A stretch of 64,000 nucleotides of DNA from VRUE01 sp963704515 (GTDB lineage Bacteria; Actinomycetota; Thermoleophilia; Solirubrobacterales; 70-9). The stretch lies in contig OY969913.1 of NCBI GenBank assembly GCA_963704515.1, positions 2,480,001-2,544,000 of the forward strand. The letters are read 5' to 3'. This document shows, piece by piece, positions 35,272 to 43,466 of the stretch. A program made the position numbers and the translations under genes. The notes below the pieces were generated by a model. That model was not told the origin of the DNA and did no database searches. It saw nothing but the letters and a program-made list of their open reading frames with translations. Position 1 is the first letter of the stretch. Each line of letters begins with the position of its first letter.

Positions 35272-35504
35272 TGGCCGAGACGCTGAGCAAGGTCTTCATC
35301 GACGTCGAGGTCGACGCCCCGGCCGCCGCCGACGCCGAGCTCGCCCGCAAGCTCGAGGAAGTCTGCCCCGTAGACATCTTTCAGGCGACCGACTCAGGCG
35401 TCGAAGTCGTCGAGAGCAACCTCGACGAGTGCGTCCTCTGCAACCTCTGCGTAGACGCCGCCCCCGCCGGCGCGGTCCGCGTCATCAAGCTCTACGAGAG
35501 CTGA
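35271..35504 (+). CDS. Small single-cluster ferredoxin-like protein
   Basis: 77 residues. The cysteines are Cys32 (VCPVDIF) and Cys54, Cys57, Cys60 (CVLCNLC), four in total, enough for one [4Fe-4S] cluster. Where a two-cluster ferredoxin would have its next Cys-Pro, this protein has AAPAGAV. The CP...CxxCxxC order resembles FixX-type ferredoxins that partner flavoproteins. It is coupled to sucD by TGATG. Electron transfer with an acyl-CoA or 2-oxoacid enzyme is plausible; no oxidoreductase partner lies next to it. Confidence 0.7.
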   Translation: MAETLSKVFIDVEVDAPAAADAELARKLEEVCPVDIFQATDSGVEVVESNLDECVLCNLCVDAAPAGAVRVIKLYES

Positions 35505-35581
35505 CTTTTCCCGCCGCTCAGACAAGTAGCTTCATCCCTGCCCCGGTGGCCTCACCGATCAGGGAAGTTGACGACGGAGGC

Positions 35582-35593
35582 TAGACTTGAGCC
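35582..35593 (+). promoter_or_regulatory. Leaderless promoter -10 box of the ImmA/IrrE-like gene
   Basis: TAGACT at 35582-35587, six bases, ATG 35594. Confidence 0.5.
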
Positions 35594-36085
35594 ATGGCAG
35601 GCCATAAGCAGGCAGAAAGAGACGCGGTCGAACTGCTGGAGGAGTTGTGGGACGGGTCTCTCCCGGTAGATCCAGTGCGCATCGCCAAGGAGCTTGGCGT
35701 GGACGTGATCGCCGCTTCCTTGAAAAAAGACGTCTCGGGGGCCCTGGTCAAGAAAGAAGGCAGAGACCCCTCGATCCTGCTCAACGCCGAAGACGGCAGG
35801 CCGCGCAAACGATTCACCTGCGCGCACGAGCTCGGTCATTTCATCCTCCGCTCGAGCGAGCCGACGCCTCAGTACGAATACGTCGACTACCGCGACAAGA
35901 ACTCCTCGACTGGAACGGTCGAGGAGGAGCGCTACGCGAACAGCTTTGCCGCCAGCCTCTTGATGCCTGAGATCGCGGTCAAGGCAGCCCACGAACCCGG
36001 GATGCCCGCATTTCGCCTGGCGAGCCGGTTCGGCGTCTCGCCGGAATCCATGCAGCACCGGCTGGACAACCTCGGCCTTTCCTGA
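35594..36085 (+). CDS. ImmA/IrrE-family metallopeptidase
   Basis: 163 residues. The zinc motif HELGH is at 78-82 (CAHELGHFIL), and EEERYANSFAASLLMP downstream supplies the usual third ligand region. Proteins of this family cleave repressors in response to stress (ImmA of ICEBs1, IrrE of Deinococcus). Normally an Xre-type repressor gene is adjacent; here none is, and the next gene encodes a small membrane protein. The gene has a leaderless promoter. The nearest visible Xre genes are at 58 and 60 kb, too far to pair by position. Confidence 0.82.
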   Translation: MAGHKQAERDAVELLEELWDGSLPVDPVRIAKELGVDVIAASLKKDVSGALVKKEGRDPSILLNAEDGRPRKRFTCAHELGHFILRSSEPTPQYEYVDYRDKNSSTGTVEEERYANSFAASLLMPEIAVKAAHEPGMPAFRLASRFGVSPESMQHRLDNLGLS

Positions 36086-36152
36086 CCTGAGCCAGGCGGA
36101 GATCGAGGGCGATTCGGCCGCCCCCGCGCCCGATCGTCCCGGGCTGTCGAGA

Positions 36153-36479
36153 TTGGCGGAGGCGGGGATCTCCGGGGAGACAATCGAGAAGGGCGCCTCG
36201 CTCGACAGTTTCGACCCGCACGACCACGAGGCACTCAAGGGCCTCGACCATCTGCAGGACATCCGGCTCAAGAAGTTCTACGCCACGTCGCTGCTCTGCC
36301 TGGTGGCAATCCAGCTCCTCATCGCGGACGCCGTCTTCGTCGTATATGCCTGGGCCGGGCGGCAGTGGCATCTCGAAGCCGGCGTGATCCAGATCTGGCT
36401 CGGCGCGACCCTGGTCGAGATGATCGGGGTGGTACTGGTCGTCACCCAGTACCTGTTTCCGAATCGCGGCAAGAGCTAA
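36153..36479 (+). CDS. Small two-helix membrane protein
   Basis: About 108 residues. An acidic soluble N-terminus (SLDSFDPHDHEALKGLDHLQDIRLKKFYA) is followed by two membrane helices (SLLCLVAIQLLIADAVFVVYAWA and VIQIWLGATLVEMIGVVLVVTQYL). The TTG start is weak; the frame is open upstream into the peptidase gene, so the N-terminus could be longer. It lies 67 bp after the ImmA/IrrE-like gene and in the same direction, so the pair may be functionally linked. No family recognised. Confidence 0.55.
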   Translation: MAEAGISGETIEKGASLDSFDPHDHEALKGLDHLQDIRLKKFYATSLLCLVAIQLLIADAVFVVYAWAGRQWHLEAGVIQIWLGATLVEMIGVVLVVTQYLFPNRGKS

Positions 36480-36534
36480 GGCTCCGAATGCGTCTCCGTT
36501 GTATGGGTCCGCGACAGCGTGTGCGATCGGTCAC

Positions 36535-36566
36535 GTTACCTGGATATAAATTTATATCGCGGTAAC
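36535..36566. promoter_or_regulatory. 32-bp palindrome, likely TetR operator
   Basis: GTTACC-TG-GATATAAA is mirrored by TTTATATC-GC-GGTAAC, with 14 of 16 positions paired around 36550/36551. It lies 10 bp before the TetR ATG and is strikingly AT-rich in the core. Position and symmetry fit an autoregulatory operator. Confidence 0.7.
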
Positions 36567-36576
36567 CTCGTCACCG

Positions 36577-37236
36577 ATGGCCGCAACCCAAACTCGCTCC
36601 CGCCTCTCGCGCAGCGATCGCATGGAGCAGACGCTGCTCGCCGCGCACCGCCTCTTCGCCGAGCGCGGCTACGCCGCGGTGACCATGGAGGAGGTCGCGG
36701 CCGAGGTCGGCGTCACCAAGCCGCTGCTCTACAACTACTTCGGCAACAAGGAGCGCCTCTACATCGCCTGTATGAAGCGCTCCGGCGACGCGCTCGTAAA
36801 GACGATCCTTGAGACGGTCGGCGATACGAGCAACCCCGGCGACGCCCTCAACCAGGGCCTGCGCGCCTTCTTTGCGTTCCTCGATGCCGACCGCGCCGCC
36901 TGGGCGGTGCTCTTCGACGAGACGCTGCCGCAGAGTGGCGAGCTCGCCGACGGGGTCGCCGAATACCGCGGCCGCCTCACCGCGCTCGTATCCGAATCGC
37001 TGCTCGCCCAGCTGCCCGAGAAGCGACGCTCGGCGGCGCGAATCGAAGTCGAGGCCCTCTCCACCGCCCTGCTCGGCGCCGCCGAGGCGCTCGCCCGCTG
37101 GTGGCTGCGCACCGAGGCGACGACCGCCTCGGAGGCCGCCGAGCTCCTGATCGCGACGCTCGAGCCCGGGCTGCGCCAGCGTTCCACCCCCGCTTCCAAG
37201 TCGTCCCGACCCAAACCGAAAGGCAAAGGCAGTTGA
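36577..37236 (+). CDS. TetR-family regulator
   Basis: 219 residues. The DNA-binding domain is N-terminal (AERGYAAVTMEEVAAEVGVTKPLLYNYFGNKERLY, about 27-61), the classic TetR helix-turn-helix. The rest is helical and variable, as expected for ligand binding. The 32-bp palindrome just upstream is the likely operator. The thiolase start overlaps its stop (TTGA), so it leads a fatty-acid degradation operon and probably responds to an acyl-CoA. Confidence 0.88.
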   Translation: MAATQTRSRLSRSDRMEQTLLAAHRLFAERGYAAVTMEEVAAEVGVTKPLLYNYFGNKERLYIACMKRSGDALVKTILETVGDTSNPGDALNQGLRAFFAFLDADRAAWAVLFDETLPQSGELADGVAEYRGRLTALVSESLLAQLPEKRRSAARIEVEALSTALLGAAEALARWWLRTEATTASEAAELLIATLEPGLRQRSTPASKSSRPKPKGKGS

Positions 37237-38525
37237 CCGAGAAACCACGCCGGGTCGCCATCGTCGGCGGCAACCGGATTTCCTTCGCGCGCTCCAACGG
37301 CGTCTACGCGCACGCCTCCAACCAGGACATGCTCACCGCCGCCCTCGACGGCCTGATCGACCGCTACGCCCTCGCCGGCGAGCGGATCGGCGAGGTCGCG
37401 GGCGGCGCCGTGCTCAAGCACTCCCACGACCGCGACCTCGCCCGCGAGAGCCTGCTCGGCACGCGGCTGGCGCCCGAGACGCCCGCCTACGACGTGCAGC
37501 AGGCCTGCGGCACCGGGCTGGAGACGACGATCCTCGTCGCCAACAAGATCGCCCTCGGGCAGATCGAGTCGGGCATCGCCTGCGGCGCCGACACCACCTC
37601 CGACGCGCCGATCGCGCTCAACGAGCAGCTTCGCGAGACGCTGCTCGACGCCAACCGGCAGCGCTCGACGGTCGGCAAGCTGCGCAGCCTCACCCGGGTG
37701 CGACCCGGCCACATCGTGCCCCACATCCCACGCAACGAGGAGCCGCGCACCGGCCTCTCGATGGGCGAGCACTGCGCGATCATGGCGACGGACTGGGAGA
37801 TCGGCCGCGAGGAGCAGGACGCTCTCGCGGTCGAGAGCCACCGCAAGCTCGCCGCCGCCTACGAGCGCGGCTTCTTCGACGACCTGCTCACCCCCTACCT
37901 CGGGCTCGAGCGCGACCAGAACCTGCGCCCCGACTCCAGCGCCGAGAAGCTGGCCAAGCTGAAACCGGTCTTCGGCGGACCCGAGGGGACGATGACCGCG
38001 GCCAACTCGACCCCGCTCTCCGACGGCGCCTCGGCGGTGCTGCTCGCCAGCGAGGAGTGGGCCAAGCAGCGCGACCTGCCGATACTCGCCTACTTCGCCG
38101 AGGCCCAGACCGCCGCCGTCGACCACGTGCACAAGCGCGAAGGGCTGCTGATGGCGCCCGCCTACGCGATGCCGACGATGCTCGACCGCGCCGGCCTCAC
38201 GCTGCAGGACTTCGACTACTACGAGATCCACGAGGCCTTCGCCGCCCAGGTGCTCTGCACGTTGAAGGCCTGGGAAGACGAGACCTTCTGCGCCGAGAAG
38301 CTCGGTCGCGAGAAGCCGCTCGGCGCGATCGACCGCGAGAAGCTCAACGTCAACGGCGGCTCGCTGGCCGCCGCCCACCCGTTCGCCGCGACCGGCGGGC
38401 GGATCGTCGCCGGCCTCGCCAAGCAGCTGCACGAGGACGGCAAGGGCCGCGGCGCGATCAGCGTCTGCGCCGCCGGCGGCCAGGGCGTCGTCGCCATCCT
38501 CGAAGCCCCGGGAGGTGCCAAGTGA
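37233..38525 (+). CDS. Acetyl-CoA C-acyltransferase (thiolase, FadA2/FadI-like)
   Basis: 430 residues. Nucleophilic Cys92 (QQACGTG), His333 in HEAF, and Cys412 (SVCAAGGQG) are all present, with NVNGGSLAAAHPFAATGGR before the last. It splits 3-oxoacyl-CoA with CoA in beta-oxidation. TTG start overlapping the TetR stop (TTGA) and a GTGA overlap with the next gene show tight coupling. The order thiolase-FabG4-like-HtdX-like resembles the mycobacterial fadA2-fabG4-htdX neighbourhood. Confidence 0.87.
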   Translation: MTEKPRRVAIVGGNRISFARSNGVYAHASNQDMLTAALDGLIDRYALAGERIGEVAGGAVLKHSHDRDLARESLLGTRLAPETPAYDVQQACGTGLETTILVANKIALGQIESGIACGADTTSDAPIALNEQLRETLLDANRQRSTVGKLRSLTRVRPGHIVPHIPRNEEPRTGLSMGEHCAIMATDWEIGREEQDALAVESHRKLAAAYERGFFDDLLTPYLGLERDQNLRPDSSAEKLAKLKPVFGGPEGTMTAANSTPLSDGASAVLLASEEWAKQRDLPILAYFAEAQTAAVDHVHKREGLLMAPAYAMPTMLDRAGLTLQDFDYYEIHEAFAAQVLCTLKAWEDETFCAEKLGREKPLGAIDREKLNVNGGSLAAAHPFAATGGRIVAGLAKQLHEDGKGRGAISVCAAGGQGVVAILEAPGGAK

Positions 38526-39847
38526 GCGATCGCTACTCACAGGTCGTCAACGCCCCGGTCGTCTCGACCGTCGCCCGCCAGCTCGGCCTGCCGCGGCCGG
38601 CGCAACTGGAGCGCTTCGCGCCCGGCGCGCCAGTCGTCTGCGGCCCGGTGCTCTCCGGCGCCGCGCCCGGCGGCCGGCTCGGCAAGGCGGTCGCCGCCCT
38701 GCTCGACGAGATCAAGGCCGAACGGGCCGGCGCCGAGGGACCGGCCAAGGCGCTCGTCTTCGACGCGACCGGGATCGCCGACTCGGCCGAGCTGGTCGAG
38801 TTGCAGCGCTTCTTCTACCCGGGCGTCGGCCGCCTGACGCGATGCGGCCGGGTCGTCGTGCTCGGCACGCCACCGGCCGAGGCCGGCTCGGTGCGGGCCG
38901 CCACCGCGCAGCGGGCGCTGGAGGGCTTCACCCGCTCGCTCGGCAAGGAGGTCGGCGGCAGGGGCGCCACCGTGCAGCTCGTCTACGTCGCCAAGGACGG
39001 CGAGGACCAGCTCGGCTCCACGTTGCGCTTCCTGCTCTCTCCCCGCTCGGCCTACGTCTCCGGCCAGGTGGTGCGGATCGGCGCCGGCGTGGCGCCGGCG
39101 CCGGAACTCGAGTGGGAGCGACCGCTGGCCGGCAGGCTGGCGCTCGTCACCGGCGCCTCGCGCGGAATCGGCGAGGCGATCGCCACCACGCTGCGCCGCG
39201 ACGGCGCCGACCTCGTGCTGCTCGACGTCCCCGCTCTCGGGGCAGAGCTGCGGAAGGTGGCCGGCCGGCTCGAAGCCGAGACGATCGAGCTCGACATCAC
39301 CGACCCGGACGCGCCGCTGCAGATCGCCGCGGCGCTGCCCGACGGCGTCGACGTCGTCGTCCACAACGCCGGCGTCACCCGCGACCGGACGATCGCCAAG
39401 ATGCCGGAGGAGCGCTGGAGCTCGTTGATGGAGATCAACCTCTCCAGCGAGGAGCGGATCGACGACGCCCTGCTCGAGCGCGGGCTGCTGCGCGAGAACG
39501 GCCGCATCGTCTGCGTCTCCTCGATGAGCGGCATCGCCGGCAACTCCGGCCAGACCAACTACGCCACCTCGAAGGCGGGCGTGATCGGGATGGTCGAGGC
39601 GATGGCGCCCGAGCTGGCCGCCCGCAAGGCGACGATCAACGCGGTCGCCCCGGGCTTCATCGAGACCCGGATGACGGCGGCGATGCCGATCGGCCCGCGC
39701 GAAGCGGGCCGCCGACTGAGCAGCCTCTCGCAGGGCGGCCTGCCGGTCGACGTCGCCGAGACGATCGCCTGGTTCGCCAGCCCCGCCTCGACCGGGGTGA
39801 ACGGCAACGTGGTCCGCGTTTGCGGCCAGGGCTTCCTGGGGGCCTGA
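38522..39847 (+). CDS. Two-domain 3-oxoacyl reductase (FabG4-like SDR)
   Basis: 441 residues. The first ~200 form a Rossmann or flavodoxin-like domain without SDR catalytic residues. The second is a full SDR (LVTGASRGIGEAIATTL, NAGVTRDRTIAKM, catalytic Tyr347 and Lys351 in YATSK). This long form is known as FabG4 or high-molecular-weight FabG and reduces 3-oxoacyl-CoA or the reverse. GTG 38522 overlaps the thiolase stop; a frame running further upstream only overlaps the thiolase gene. It is coupled to the next gene by TGATG. Confidence 0.85.
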   Translation: MSDRYSQVVNAPVVSTVARQLGLPRPAQLERFAPGAPVVCGPVLSGAAPGGRLGKAVAALLDEIKAERAGAEGPAKALVFDATGIADSAELVELQRFFYPGVGRLTRCGRVVVLGTPPAEAGSVRAATAQRALEGFTRSLGKEVGGRGATVQLVYVAKDGEDQLGSTLRFLLSPRSAYVSGQVVRIGAGVAPAPELEWERPLAGRLALVTGASRGIGEAIATTLRRDGADLVLLDVPALGAELRKVAGRLEAETIELDITDPDAPLQIAAALPDGVDVVVHNAGVTRDRTIAKMPEERWSSLMEINLSSEERIDDALLERGLLRENGRIVCVSSMSGIAGNSGQTNYATSKAGVIGMVEAMAPELAARKATINAVAPGFIETRMTAAMPIGPREAGRRLSSLSQGGLPVDVAETIAWFASPASTGVNGNVVRVCGQGFLGA

Positions 39848-40779
39848 TGACGACGCGGACGCTCGACAGCCCGCCCAGCATCCTGCCCCTCTACGCCCGC
39901 GCCGCGGCGCAGCTGATCCCGGGCGCCTCGCTGCTGCCCGGCGTGCCGGGCCGCGGCACGGAGGTCCCCGAGATCGAGATCGAGCTGCCGCGCATTCAGG
40001 CGCAGCCCGAGCAGGTCGCCGCCTACGCCCGCGTCTGCGGCTTCTCCCTGCGCGACCACCTCCCCCCCACCTACCCGCACGTGCTCGCCTTCCCCCTGCA
40101 CATGGCGGTGATGGCGAGTGGCGAGTTCCCCTTCGGCGCCGTCGGCCTGGTCCACATCGAGAACCGGATCGAGCAGCGTCGCCCGATCTCGATCGGCGAG
40201 GAGCTGACGATCAAGGTCAAGCCGACCAAGCTCCGCCCCCACCCCAAGGGCCAGACGTTCGGCCTCCAAACCAAGGTCAAGTCCGGCCCCCGAATCGTCT
40301 GGGAGAGCACCAGCACCATGCTCCGCCGCGGCAGCCCCAAACAGCCCGCCGACGGGACGAAAAGTCAAGCCGGGCTTGACATATCGTCCCGTCAGCCGCT
40401 GGAGGACGGTGAGGCCGGGGCGACCTGGCGGTTGGGTGGGGACCTGGGGCGGCGGTATGCCTCGGTGTCGGGAGACCGGAACCCGATCCACATGCACTCG
40501 CTGACCGCGAAGCCGCTCGGCTTCCCGGGGGCGATCGCGCACGGGATGTGGACCAAGGCTCGCTGCCTCGCCGCGCGGGAGAGCCGCCTGCCCGACGCCT
40601 TCGCCGTCGAGGTTCGCTTTCGCAAGCCGATCCTGCTCCCCGGCCGGGTCGAGTTCCTCAGCGAGGCGGACGGCGAGGAGATCGACTTCGCGGTGCGCGA
40701 CGCAAAGCGCGGCACGCCACACCTTGACGGCCACGTCGCGCCGCTCACAGACCAACCAGAAGAAGCGAGGAGGAAGTAG
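39847..40779 (+). CDS. Double hot-dog MaoC-like (3R)-hydroxyacyl dehydratase (HtdX-like)
   Basis: 310 residues. The N-terminal half is a degenerate hot-dog, and the C-terminal half has the hydratase-2 motif YASVSGDRNPIHMHSLTAKPLGFPGAIAHGMW with catalytic Asp and His. That layout matches HtdX/HtdZ-type dehydratases for (3R)-hydroxyacyl thioesters. ATG 39847 overlaps the reductase stop (TGATG). It ends 2 bp before the next ATG. With the reductase it could handle the R-branch of 3-hydroxyacyl-CoA, including polyhydroxyalkanoate monomers. Confidence 0.85.
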   Translation: MTTRTLDSPPSILPLYARAAAQLIPGASLLPGVPGRGTEVPEIEIELPRIQAQPEQVAAYARVCGFSLRDHLPPTYPHVLAFPLHMAVMASGEFPFGAVGLVHIENRIEQRRPISIGEELTIKVKPTKLRPHPKGQTFGLQTKVKSGPRIVWESTSTMLRRGSPKQPADGTKSQAGLDISSRQPLEDGEAGATWRLGGDLGRRYASVSGDRNPIHMHSLTAKPLGFPGAIAHGMWTKARCLAARESRLPDAFAVEVRFRKPILLPGRVEFLSEADGEEIDFAVRDAKRGTPHLDGHVAPLTDQPEEARRK

Positions 40780-40781
40780 AG

Positions 40782-42119
40782 ATGCCCACCGCAACCGAAG
40801 AGAAGGGCGTGGCCGAGCGCAGCATGGGCCTGGGCCTGCGCTGGCTCAACCGCCTCGCCGGCTCCGACCTGCTCGACCGGATCCGGATCCGCAAACAGGT
40901 CGAGCGCGCGCTGTTCAGTGGCGCCAAGAACGGGTTCCGCTCGGCGACCGTCGCCGGGCGCACCTTCAAGGCCGCCCAGAAGCTGACCGGGCCGGCCCGG
41001 CAAACGCCCGGCAAGCCGCGGGCGCTGTTCGACATCAGCCCCGACGACGAGCAGCAGATGCTCCAGGAAGGGGTGCGCGACTTCGCCGAGGCCAAGGTGC
41101 GGCCAATCGCCAAGCAGGCCGACTTCGACCGCGCGACGCCCGACGAGGTGCTCTCCCAGGCCAACGAGCTCGGCGTCAACATGCTTGGCGTCCCCGAGGA
41201 GCTGGGTGGCGTAATGCACGAGCAGGCGGCGGTGACCAGCGTGCTGATCGGTGAGGCGCTCGCCCACGGCGACATGGGCGTCGCCTACGCGGCCCTCGCG
41301 CCAGGCGCGGTCGCCACCGCGATCGCCCACTGGGGCACGGCCGAGCAGGAGGCGACCTACCTGCCCGCCTTCACCGGCGAGGACACGCCCGCCGCCGCGC
41401 TGGCGATCCTCGAGCCGCGGCCGCTCTTCGACCCGCTGAAACTGGAGACGACGGCGAGCCGCGCCGGCGAGGAGTGGGTGCTGAACGGCGCCAAGGCGCT
41501 GATCGCCCGCCCGGGCGATTGCGAGCTGTTCCTCGTCGCCGCCGAGGCCGAGGACCTCGGCCCGGCGCTCTTCGTGATCGAGTCCGGCGCCAAGGGCCTC
41601 TTGGTCGAGGAGGAACCGGCGATGGGCCTGCGCCCCGCCGCCACCGGCCGCTTGCTGCTCGAGGACGTGCGCCTGCCCGGCGGCGCCCTGCTCGGCGAGG
41701 GCAAGCCCGAGGACTACGCCGAGTGCGTGCAGCGGGCGCGGATCGCCTGGTGCTCGCTCGCGGTCGGCACCGCGCAGGCGGCGCTCGACTACGTGATCCC
41801 CTACGTCAACGAGCGCACCGCCTTCGGCGAACCGGTCTCCAACCGCCAGGCGGTCGCCTTCGGCGTCGCCAACATCGGCATCGAGAGCGACGGGATGCGG
41901 CTCGCCACCTACCGGGCCGCCAGCCGCGCCGACCAGGGCAAGGACTTCGCCCGCGAGGCATCGCTTGCCCGCCACCTCTGCGCCAAGCAGGGGATGCAGA
42001 TCGGCTCCGAAGGCGTGCAGCTGCTCGGCGGCCACGGCTTCGTCAAGGAGCACCCGGTCGAGCGCTGGTACCGGGACCTCCGCGCGGCGGGCGTGATGGA
42101 GGGCGCCCTGCTCGCCTAG
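40782..42119 (+). CDS. Acyl-CoA dehydrogenase-like protein, non-canonical C-terminus
   Basis: 445 residues. An N-terminal ~80-residue basic, helical extension precedes a recognisable acyl-CoA dehydrogenase core (DFAEAKVRPIAKQADFDRATPDEV, NERTAFGEPVSNRQAVAFGVA, QLLGGHGFVKEHPVERWYRDLRAAG). The usual EGTxxIQ segment is replaced by VMEGALLA and the chain ends there. It may form a heteromer with the next gene, which has the full motif, as seen for paired FadE proteins of actinobacteria. ATG is 2 bp after the HtdX-like stop, and the next gene follows in 28 bp. Confidence 0.78.
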   Translation: MPTATEEKGVAERSMGLGLRWLNRLAGSDLLDRIRIRKQVERALFSGAKNGFRSATVAGRTFKAAQKLTGPARQTPGKPRALFDISPDDEQQMLQEGVRDFAEAKVRPIAKQADFDRATPDEVLSQANELGVNMLGVPEELGGVMHEQAAVTSVLIGEALAHGDMGVAYAALAPGAVATAIAHWGTAEQEATYLPAFTGEDTPAAALAILEPRPLFDPLKLETTASRAGEEWVLNGAKALIARPGDCELFLVAAEAEDLGPALFVIESGAKGLLVEEEPAMGLRPAATGRLLLEDVRLPGGALLGEGKPEDYAECVQRARIAWCSLAVGTAQAALDYVIPYVNERTAFGEPVSNRQAVAFGVANIGIESDGMRLATYRAASRADQGKDFAREASLARHLCAKQGMQIGSEGVQLLGGHGFVKEHPVERWYRDLRAAGVMEGALLA

Positions 42120-42147
42120 GCGACCGCCACAAGCGAAAGGAACTCAG

Positions 42148-43362
42148 ATGATCAACCTAGAGACACCGAAGAAGTTCAAGCCGCTGGCCAATCAGGCCAA
42201 CCAGGTCGCGCAGGAGGTCTTCCGCCCGATCTCGCGCAAGTACGACGAGGCCGAGCACTCCTACCCGAAGGAGCTCGACATGCTCGCCTCGCTGATCGAC
42301 GGGATGAACGAGGGCTCCGACATCGGCGGCGCCGGCGCCGCAGGAGTGCGGCGCGATGCCGACGGAGCCAAGGACGAGGGCAACCGCAACGGCTCCAACC
42401 TCTCGACCGTGCTCGGCATCATCGAGCTCTGCTGGGGGGACGTCGGCCTGCTGCTCTCGATGCCGCGCCAGGGTCTCGGCAACTCGGCGATCGCCTCGGT
42501 CGCCACCGAGGAGCAGCTCGCGCGCTACGGCGGCAAGTGGGCGGCGATGGCGATCACCGAGCCCGAGGCGGGCTCCGACTCGGCCGCGATCCGCACCACG
42601 GCCGACCTCAGCGGCGACGAGTACGTCCTCAACGGCGAGAAGATCTTCGTCACCTCGGGCGACCGTGCCGACCTGATCGTGGTCTGGGCGACGCTCGACC
42701 GCAAAGTCGGGCGGGCGGCGATCAAGTCGTTCATCGTCGAGCGCGACAACCCGGGCCTGAAGCTCGACCGGCTCGAGCACAAGCTCGGCATCCGCGCCTC
42801 AGACACCGCCAACTTCACCCTGCAGAACTGCCGGGTGCCGAAGGAGGCGCTGCTCGGCGATCCGGAGATCAACACCAAGCAGGGCTTCGGCGGCGCGATG
42901 CAGACCTTCGACAACACGCGGCCGCTGGTCGCGGCGATGGCGGTCGGCGTCACCCGCGCCGCCCTCGAGGAGGCGCGCAAGCTGCTCGAGGAGGCGGGCG
43001 TCGAGATCGGCTACGACCGCCCGGCGCTGAGCCAGTCCGCGGCGGCCGCGCGCTACCTGGAGATGGAGGCTGACTACGAGGCGTCCCTGCTGCTCACCAT
43101 GCAGGCCGCCTGGATGGCCGACAACGCCAAGCCCAACTCGTTGCAGGCCTCGATGGCGAAGGCAAAGGCCGGCCGCACCTGCGTCGACGTCACCCTCGGC
43201 TGCGTCGAGCTGTGCGGCAGCATCGGCTACGCCGAGAGCGACCTGCTCGAGAAGTGGGCCCGCGACGCGAAGATCCTCGACATCTTCGAGGGGACGCAGC
43301 AGATCCAGCTGCTGATTGTGGCGCGGCAGTTGCTGGGGAAGTCTTCGTCTGAACTGCGGTAG
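42148..43362 (+). CDS. Acyl-CoA dehydrogenase
   Basis: 404 residues with AITEPEAGSDSAAIRTTA, GEKIFVTSGDRADLIVVW and FEGTQQIQLLIVARQL, so the catalytic Glu and FAD-binding segments are in place. An insertion rich in Gly, Ala and Asp (about 55-85) is unusual. It closes the TetR-led operon and is followed by a large hairpin. With the preceding acyl-CoA dehydrogenase-like gene it may form an alpha2-beta2 enzyme. AAGGAA lies before the ATG. Confidence 0.83.
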   Translation: MINLETPKKFKPLANQANQVAQEVFRPISRKYDEAEHSYPKELDMLASLIDGMNEGSDIGGAGAAGVRRDADGAKDEGNRNGSNLSTVLGIIELCWGDVGLLLSMPRQGLGNSAIASVATEEQLARYGGKWAAMAITEPEAGSDSAAIRTTADLSGDEYVLNGEKIFVTSGDRADLIVVWATLDRKVGRAAIKSFIVERDNPGLKLDRLEHKLGIRASDTANFTLQNCRVPKEALLGDPEINTKQGFGGAMQTFDNTRPLVAAMAVGVTRAALEEARKLLEEAGVEIGYDRPALSQSAAAARYLEMEADYEASLLLTMQAAWMADNAKPNSLQASMAKAKAGRTCVDVTLGCVELCGSIGYAESDLLEKWARDAKILDIFEGTQQIQLLIVARQLLGKSSSELR

Positions 43363-43436
43363 GAGGGCCGGGCACCCCTCCCCAAAACGCGCGGCTGCGC
43401 CGCGCTGGAGTGTTTTGGGAGGGGTGCCCGGCCCTC
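43363..43436. terminator. Large bidirectional hairpin between convergent genes (type A)
   Basis: The left arm 43363-43388 and right arm 43412-43436 are complementary over 25 bp with one bulged C. The 23-nt loop holds a second small stem (GCGCGGC/GCCGCGC) and ends CGCTGGAGT. It lies between the acyl-CoA dehydrogenase stop and the end of the convergent AAA ATPase gene. A hairpin at 54296-54363 shares its arm core (CCCCTCCC...AAAAC) and loop end. Confidence 0.75.
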
Positions 43437-43466
43437 TTCCCACGTCCACAGGCAGCAGCCAGGCGG

